From JAUVKA01 sp964465145 (lineage in GTDB: Bacteria; Bacteroidota; Bacteroidia; Bacteroidales; UBA12481), in contig CAYXJR010000049.1 in assembly GCA_964465145.1 (NCBI GenBank), forward strand, positions 1 to 35,744: 35,744 nt of DNA, given 5' to 3'. Shown here piece after piece: positions 30,981 to 35,744 of this stretch (its first letter is position 1; each line of letters begins with the position of its first letter). The notes beneath the pieces are model-generated. The model saw only the letters and a program-made list of their open reading frames with translations. It had not been told where the DNA came from and made no database searches. Made by a program: the position numbers and the translations under genes.

Positions 30981-33473
30981 ATGACCATAAACCGATTTTT
31001 TGCAATTCTTAGTCTTGCTATAGTTCTTTCTTATTGTTTTGGCTGTGCCAATAATGATAATTCTAAAGATTCTCTAAGGCAAAAAACTAAATTCGATTTT
31101 GACTGGAAATTCTCAAAAGGAGATTTCCCCGAAGCATCTGAAGTGGCTTATGACGACATTAAATGGCAAGATATCGATGTCCCCCATGACTGGAGTATTT
31201 CAGGACCATTTCTAAAAGATAATCCTTCCGGTCATTCGGGAGGATTCGCGCCCGGAGGAATTGGATGGTACAGAAAAATCTTCACCTTAGACGGATTTGA
31301 CAAAACTTCAAAAGTATCCATTGAGTTTGGTGGTGTTTATATGAACAGTGAGGTCTGGATTAATGGAAATTATCTTGGAAAGCGCCCATATGGTTATATA
31401 AGTTTTAATTATGATTTAACTCCATACATTAATATTGATGGTGAGAATGTTCTTGCAGTGCGTGTCGATAATTCGAAACAGCCAAGTGCACGCTGGTACA
31501 CAGGTTCCGGAATATTCAGGCATGTATGGTTAATTACAACAGACAAATTACATATTGCCCGTCACGGTGTTTATGCTACAAACCCATCTGTTTCTGCTGA
31601 TTCCGCTGTAATTGAGGTAAGTACAACAATTGAAAATGATTTTGACGATTTAATGCAATATAGTTTAGCAAATGAACTGTATTCATCAAATAATGAACTA
31701 GTTGCACGGGTTGAGACATCCGCCGAAATCCCGGGGAAAGGAAAACAGGAGCTTATTCAGAATTTCACTGTCTTTAATCCTGAGCTATGGTCGCCTGATG
31801 AGCCGAAACTATACAAGTTAATAACAACTGTTATTGACAAAAAAACAAGGATTGATGAAATAAAAACAAATATTGGAATCCGGGATTTCAGCTTTTCTGC
31901 CGACACTGGTTTTATACTGAATGGAGAAAGCATGAAATTCCAGGGGGTTAATAATCACAGCGACCTGGGTGCTTTGGGTGCTGCTTTAAATGACCGTGTA
32001 TTGGAACGGAGGCTTAAGATCTTAAAAGAGATGGGGTGCAATGCAATCAGGACAGCCCATAACCCACCTAGCGAAGAACTGTTGAATATGTGCGACAGCA
32101 TGGGTTTTATGGTAATGGATGAAGCATTTGACGAGTGGCTGGAGTCGTGGCCATTTGGCGGAGTTAAAAAGCCTGAAGGAAAAGCGAAGTATGGTTATCA
32201 TCTGTATTTTAACGAATGGGCAGAAAAAGACCTCACTGAATTAATCAGAAGAGACCGAAACCATCCGTCAGTTATCCTCTGGAGTGTTGGAAACGAGATA
32301 CCTGATGCATGTTTTGAAATTGGAACCGAACGTTTAAAAAATTTAATGGAACTTGTCAGGAAGGAAGATCCAACACGGCCAATTACCTGCGGAATAACTC
32401 ATATACAACTGGCAAACGAAAGTGGATTCGCCAGTCAGTTGGATGTTACAGGTTATAACGGAGGAGGAGGCTCGGTTTTTATGTATGAGAAGGATCACGA
32501 AACCTACCCTGAAAGGAAATTCATAGCCACCGAGGTACCTCATTCATTTCAAACACGCGGCGTTTACAGAACACAATCGTGGTATCGAGGGCAGAATCCT
32601 TTGGGAGGAATCATGAAAGTCCCCGATCTTACTGAAAAAGAATTGTTTACAGAGGTGCCGAAGTATTACAGCTCTTCATACGATAATGCCATGGTACGTA
32701 TCGGGGCAAGAGATTCGTGGAGGCGTACACGCGACTTTCCATATATGGCGGGTGAGTTTCGCTGGACAGGCTACGATTATCTTGGAGAAACGATGTTTGG
32801 CTGGCCGGCAAAATTTTGGAATTTTGGAATTATTGACATGTGTGGCTTTCCAAAGGATACTTACTATTTCTATCAGAGCCAGTGGACAAAAGAACCTATG
32901 GTGCATGTCCTGCCCCATTGGAACTGGCTGGGAAAGGAAGGGATTGAAATTCCTGTAGTGGCTTATTCAAATTGCGAAAGTGTTGAACTTTTCCTGAACG
33001 GCAAGTCCTTGGGAGAAAAAGAAATGGGCGACAAAATGGATCTGGTATGGCTGGTTCCTTATGAACCAGGAGTATTAGAAGCAAAAGGAAAAAAGGATGG
33101 TATTGTTTTGTGCACAAAAAAAGTTGCAACTTCCGGCAGCCCTGCAAAAATCCAGCTTTTGGCCGACAGGAAAACAATCGCACCTGACGGACAGGATGTT
33201 GTTCATATTGAGGTGAATATTCAGGACGACAAAAACCTATTTGTACCTGATGCATCAAATAATATCATTTTTAAGGTTGAGGGAGAAGCAAGCATGCTGG
33301 TTGTGGACAATGGAGACCCTATGAGCCAGGAAAGTTTCACCGGCAATTCGCGAAAAGCATTTAACGGGAAATGCCTCATTATTCTCAAATCGGCAAAAAG
33401 CAAGGGGGAATTTATAGTATATGCCGAATCAGAAGGACTTGAAGGGGCAAAAGTTGTGGTTAAGGCTGAATAA
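30981..33473 (+). CDS. GH2 beta-galactosidase-like lipoprotein
   Basis: An 830-aa protein with lipoprotein signal ending CFGC (Cys22). It has the classic GH2 layout with a DUF4982-like segment: jelly roll with VPHDWSISGPF (about 67-77) and GGIGWYRKIF; immunoglobulin-like domain; TIM barrel with KFQGVNNHSDLGALG, AIRTAHNPPS and WSVGNEIPD (acid/base Glu439); IATEVPHSFQTRGVY (candidate nucleophile Glu518); and GEFRWTGYDYLGE. C-terminal domains include NCESVELFLNGKSLGEK and an invasin-like HIEVNIQDD stretch. Compared with the GH2 at 23365 it is a much more typical beta-galactosidase-type sequence. It is the last gene of the plus-strand series, starting 51 bp after the GH95-like gene. The sugar could be galactose, or fucose or glucuronic acid in related subgroups. 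Confidence 0.9.
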   Translation: MTINRFFAILSLAIVLSYCFGCANNDNSKDSLRQKTKFDFDWKFSKGDFPEASEVAYDDIKWQDIDVPHDWSISGPFLKDNPSGHSGGFAPGGIGWYRKIFTLDGFDKTSKVSIEFGGVYMNSEVWINGNYLGKRPYGYISFNYDLTPYINIDGENVLAVRVDNSKQPSARWYTGSGIFRHVWLITTDKLHIARHGVYATNPSVSADSAVIEVSTTIENDFDDLMQYSLANELYSSNNELVARVETSAEIPGKGKQELIQNFTVFNPELWSPDEPKLYKLITTVIDKKTRIDEIKTNIGIRDFSFSADTGFILNGESMKFQGVNNHSDLGALGAALNDRVLERRLKILKEMGCNAIRTAHNPPSEELLNMCDSMGFMVMDEAFDEWLESWPFGGVKKPEGKAKYGYHLYFNEWAEKDLTELIRRDRNHPSVILWSVGNEIPDACFEIGTERLKNLMELVRKEDPTRPITCGITHIQLANESGFASQLDVTGYNGGGGSVFMYEKDHETYPERKFIATEVPHSFQTRGVYRTQSWYRGQNPLGGIMKVPDLTEKELFTEVPKYYSSSYDNAMVRIGARDSWRRTRDFPYMAGEFRWTGYDYLGETMFGWPAKFWNFGIIDMCGFPKDTYYFYQSQWTKEPMVHVLPHWNWLGKEGIEIPVVAYSNCESVELFLNGKSLGEKEMGDKMDLVWLVPYEPGVLEAKGKKDGIVLCTKKVATSGSPAKIQLLADRKTIAPDGQDVVHIEVNIQDDKNLFVPDASNNIIFKVEGEASMLVVDNGDPMSQESFTGNSRKAFNGKCLIILKSAKSKGEFIVYAESEGLEGAKVVVKAE

Positions 33474-33481
33474 ACCCAAGC

Positions 33482-33592
33482 TTACTCTTTGATTACTGGC
33501 ATATGATAACCCGATTTGTCCTTGAGATCCTGAAGTTCGGCTTTCATCCTGTTTAGGACCGTGGCACACTCTCTTTTATTAGCCGCTGGCAT
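33482..33592 (-). pseudogene. 36-codon remnant resembling a sulfatase C-terminus
   Basis: A minus-strand frame reads MPAANKRECATVLNRMKAEL then QDLKDKSGYHMPVIKE to TAA at 33484-33482. The helical VLNRMKAELQDLKDKSGY pattern is the sort of C-terminal helix that closes many S1 sulfatases after the 'D-P-A-Y' segment. Upstream in frame a stop occurs at 33613. No other sulfatase part is left. It sits in the gap between the convergent GH2 and SUMF1 genes. The assignment rests on a short pattern and is tentative. Confidence 0.35.
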
Positions 33593-33605
33593 TTTTTGCT
33601 TATAT

Positions 33606-34358
33606 TTATTTTAATTCTCTTACACATCTGAATCCAACCGCAAAGTCGCACCAATTACTAATTAGTCCTTTACGGTAAAATACTTTTTTACACATTTCCC
33701 CAGAGTGCCAGCTTCCACCTCTAATTACTCTGTTCGAACCTTTTTCTGGACCTTTAGGATTATCATATTCACTCTCTTCGTAATATGTTTAAGAGTGTCT
33801 ATCTGCAACCCATTCCCAAACATTTCCCGCCAAGTCATATAATCCGTATCCATTAGGTTCATAGCTGCCAACCGGTTCAATCAGGTTTTTCCAACCTATA
33901 CTATCTTGTTTTGCTTTTTCTTTTGTCCACATATCTCCATTAGGAAAATCCTTTCCTTCCAACCCACCTCTTGCTGCATATTCCCATTCGGCTTCTGTTG
34001 GTAAACGTTTTCCTGCCCACTCAGCATACTTTTTTGCATCATCAAAATTTACCCCAACCACAGGATAATTCAAGTAATTCTCTCCACTTTTAAAAATATC
34101 TGTATTCCAAAATACGGGTAACTTGTGTCCTGTTTCTTGACAAAATTTCAAATAATCTTTATTAGTAACCTCATATTTATCAATATAAAAGGAATCAACT
34201 TTTACTTTATGCATAGGACTAAAACCTAATCCATTTTTCATGTCGTTCCCCATAAAAAATTCTCCTCCGGGCACAAGTGTCATTCCAGAATCTTGCTGAG
34301 CAATCGCAACAGTCGAAATAATTATTAATAATACTAATGTCGATATTTTCTTTTTCAT
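33606..34358 (-). pseudogene. Secreted SUMF1/FGE-domain protein interrupted by an in-frame TAA
   Basis: The gene starts at ATG 34358 (MKKKISTLVLLIIISTVAIA, Sec signal). A longer frame from 34391 would add 11 unlikely residues. The sulfatase-modifying-factor domain is clear: MTLVPGGEFFMGND, VDSFYIDKYEVTNKDY, RLPTEAEWEYAARGG, and YGLYDLAGNVWEWVADRHS. A TAA at 33791-33789 then stops it after 189 residues. The same frame continues for 60 sense codons with the expected end of the domain, RVIRGGSWHSGEMCK and CDFAVGFRCVRELK, to a TAA at 33608-33606. A single nonsense change, for instance from TTA, explains this. The active Cys pair of true formylglycine-generating enzymes is not evident, with only one Cys after RGGSW. 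It may therefore be a SUMF1-like PUL accessory, not a maturase. Confidence 0.85.
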
Positions 34359-34409
34359 TATATTCCAATTTTTATATTGTAATTCATGCATTCTTCGCCT
34401 TGCTTGCGG

Positions 34410-34967
34410 CTAATCTAATGAGTTTAAAGCAGCGTTAATATTGTTTAGCAGATTTTCATACAAGATTCCGGAAGATTCTTTTTTATCTGGGTAATGCCAA
34501 TTTATGCCCTTATCATTGAAGTTCTCAAATCCTGGGATATAATCATTGTAATTTTTACTTCTGGCTATTCCTGTTCCGCCAACTGCATACTTAATTATAG
34601 CAATTTGGGTATTTGGACTTGACACAGCTATGTCATGGCCAAAGGAGATTTCCGGACCAAAAGAATTTTTACTAATTCCAGAAACTCCAACTTTCAAATG
34701 TGTCCAAACATCTTTTGTTTTGTCTTCAGAATTACTACCGGCCCAAAACATAATGTTTGGTTGATTACTCAATGCAACAGGAAATGGTGCAGGTTCATAC
34801 GAATCAGTATTGTTATAACCAACTGCGTTTGATTGTCCCGAAATTATATAGATATCAATTACTTCAGAAGTAGGGCTTGGTATCTCATGAGCTTTCCAGG
34901 CTATCAATAAAATCCCAACAACTATTAATAACAAGTATACTTTACCAGAGTTAAATTTCATTGCCAT
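34410..34967 (-). pseudogene. Truncated sialate O-acetylesterase-like (SASA/SGNH) gene
   Basis: A 185-aa product with an N-terminal hydrophobic segment (about 10-24). It then has SGNH block I IISGQSNAVGY (Ser46, nucleophile) and NSFGPEISFGHDIA (Gly104-Pro-Glu106), both typical of the SASA/DUF303 carbohydrate acetylesterases. Family members of this type usually run 250-300 aa, with a WMQGE-like block and a C-terminal D-x-x-H pair. Here the frame ends shortly after YENLLNNINAALNSLD, without those elements. The sequence beyond the stop shows no continuation in any frame before the SUMF1 gene 51 bp on. The 3' part has been lost and the catalytic His is missing, so an inactive protein is expected. 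The role before loss was probably removal of acetyl groups from a glycan. Confidence 0.7.
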
Positions 34968-34983
34968 TTTTTAAATACTCATA

Positions 34984-35004
34984 ACGGTCTAAGCCATGTA
35001 CCGT
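34984..35004. other. Short inverted repeat in a conserved-looking spacer
   Basis: ACGGT and ACCGT form a 5-bp stem around 11 bases in the 75-bp gap between the acetylesterase remnant and the 217-aa gene. The surrounding 45 bp are noticeably less AT-rich than nearby spacers. It lacks the defining core sites of an integron attC. Nature unknown. Confidence 0.2.
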
Positions 35005-35042
35005 AAGGATTATTGGAGCCGCGTATTTCAAAAATTACTTTT

Positions 35043-35696
35043 TTAGTTTGATTCCAGATATTCAATTAATTGGGTAATACTTTCCTGATTGTCGTATTTT
35101 ATATCATGCTTTTTTACATATGCCTTGAATAAATCCTTCTTGTCCTTATAAAATTTCCTCAATTCGCTCATGCTGGTGAACCTATTTTCTTCCCCGTTTT
35201 TCTTTAACCAATAATAAGTATTTGGTTCTATTTCATAAATATCGGGCAATTTTAAATTGTAAAGATCACCTCCTGAATAGAACGACGAATATGATTCAAT
35301 GGCTGTAGTTTTAGATGTTGAGCCGTATCCAATCGGCTTACCCAGATCCTTCAGCTTACACTTGTGCTCAGCATACAAATCCCATTTTGATTGGGATAAT
35401 ATTTCAACAAATTTACTATTCAATGCAATGAATTTTCTATCCTTGATAAAAACCGTATCTACAAGCCATAGATCTGTCTTTGCTATGGCCATTTTTATGC
35501 CTTTATCTTCAAAAATCATTTCCTCGGTCAATGAATTATAATTTAGCAAAGCCTCATACTTCATTCCATCATTCATCAGAATAGCTCCTTGAGTAAATTC
35601 AGGAAAAAGATAATGGGATATTTCCACATCTTTCGTTTGTGTAAAAGATGAAATAAATATCATGCAAGAAATCAAAAAACAATAAATACGTTTCAT
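35043..35696 (-). CDS. Secreted protein of unknown function
   Basis: A 217-aa protein with Sec signal MKRIYCFLISCMIFISSFTQ (cleavage near FTQ-TKD). I do not recognise a named family. The first half is beta-rich with FTQGAILMNDGMKYEALLNYN and DLWLVDTVFIKDRKFIALNSKFVEIL. The second half is Lys/Glu-rich and helical, ending in KHDIKYDNQESITQLIEYLE. Similar small exported proteins, annotated only as hypothetical, are common in Bacteroidota. It lacks catalytic-looking motifs or cysteine patterns. It shares orientation with the two decayed genes downstream but is separated from them by 75 bp. No link to glycan use can be shown. Confidence 0.6.
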   Translation of the reverse strand: MKRIYCFLISCMIFISSFTQTKDVEISHYLFPEFTQGAILMNDGMKYEALLNYNSLTEEMIFEDKGIKMAIAKTDLWLVDTVFIKDRKFIALNSKFVEILSQSKWDLYAEHKCKLKDLGKPIGYGSTSKTTAIESYSSFYSGGDLYNLKLPDIYEIEPNTYYWLKKNGEENRFTSMSELRKFYKDKKDLFKAYVKKHDIKYDNQESITQLIEYLESN

Positions 35697-35744
35697 GTGT
35701 ATATAATTTTGTAAACTATTGAAATTCAGTAAAATAAAAAAACA

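Noticed and set aside
33789..33791. In-frame TAA as a recoded or readthrough codon
   Set aside because: All other genes in the window use TAA as a normal stop, and no readthrough context is evident. A point mutation is more likely.
34980..35025. Integron attC-like site in the spacer
   Set aside because: Only a 5-bp stem is present, with no proper core-site pair and no integrase, so evidence is insufficient.

Overview
The window looks like a Bacteroidota chromosome, probably a marine or sediment Bacteroidales/Marinilabiliales-type glycan degrader. This rests on Bacteroidota-style lipoprotein signals, several twin-arginine (Tat) signals, five Cys-type S1 sulfatases (one broken) and families typical of that phylum (GH2, GH95-like, GH172/DUF2961, DUF1080, DUF6259-like, Gfo/Idh/MocA, SUMF1). 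No rRNA, tRNA, CRISPR array, transposase, phage gene, SusC/SusD pair, transporter or regulator was found.

Left region (1-10.6 kb): a C-terminal fragment of a sortilin/BNR-repeat protein; a secreted S15 Xaa-Pro peptidase-like protein; a minus-strand pair of sulfatase and GH172/DUF2961 lipoprotein joined by a 1-nt stop/start overlap; a Tat-exported L-fucose-isomerase-fold protein; a sulfatase broken by an internal deletion; a secreted MEMO-like protein; and a secreted DUF1080 protein. The gaps between these genes carry short degenerate tandem repeats, mostly of 7-bp period, in at least four spacers. None was seen right of about 10.6 kb.

Middle region (10.6-33.5 kb): two minus-strand sulfatases diverge from a long plus-strand series across a 143-bp spacer with two small palindromes. 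The plus-strand series runs sulfatase, two tandem DUF6259-like putative glycosidases, FucI-like protein, GH63/GH37-like (alpha/alpha)6 protein, GH2, Gfo/Idh oxidoreductase, DUF1080, GH95-like, GH2. Gaps are mostly 5-51 bp and at most about 206 bp. Every product has a Sec, lipoprotein or Tat signal, so the pathway appears to work in the periplasm or at the cell surface. The inferred job is stepwise breakdown of a sulfated glycan or glycoside, perhaps containing L-fucose or L-galactose, by desulfation, classical hydrolysis and possibly oxidation at sugar C3 followed by DUF1080-catalysed cleavage. The substrate cannot be read from sequence.

Right edge (33.5-35.7 kb, minus strand): a 36-codon remnant resembling a sulfatase C-terminus, a secreted SUMF1-domain gene with one in-frame stop, a sialate-O-acetylesterase-like gene cut short, and an unrecognised secreted protein. 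Counting the left side, at least six decayed genes lie around the intact catabolic cluster.
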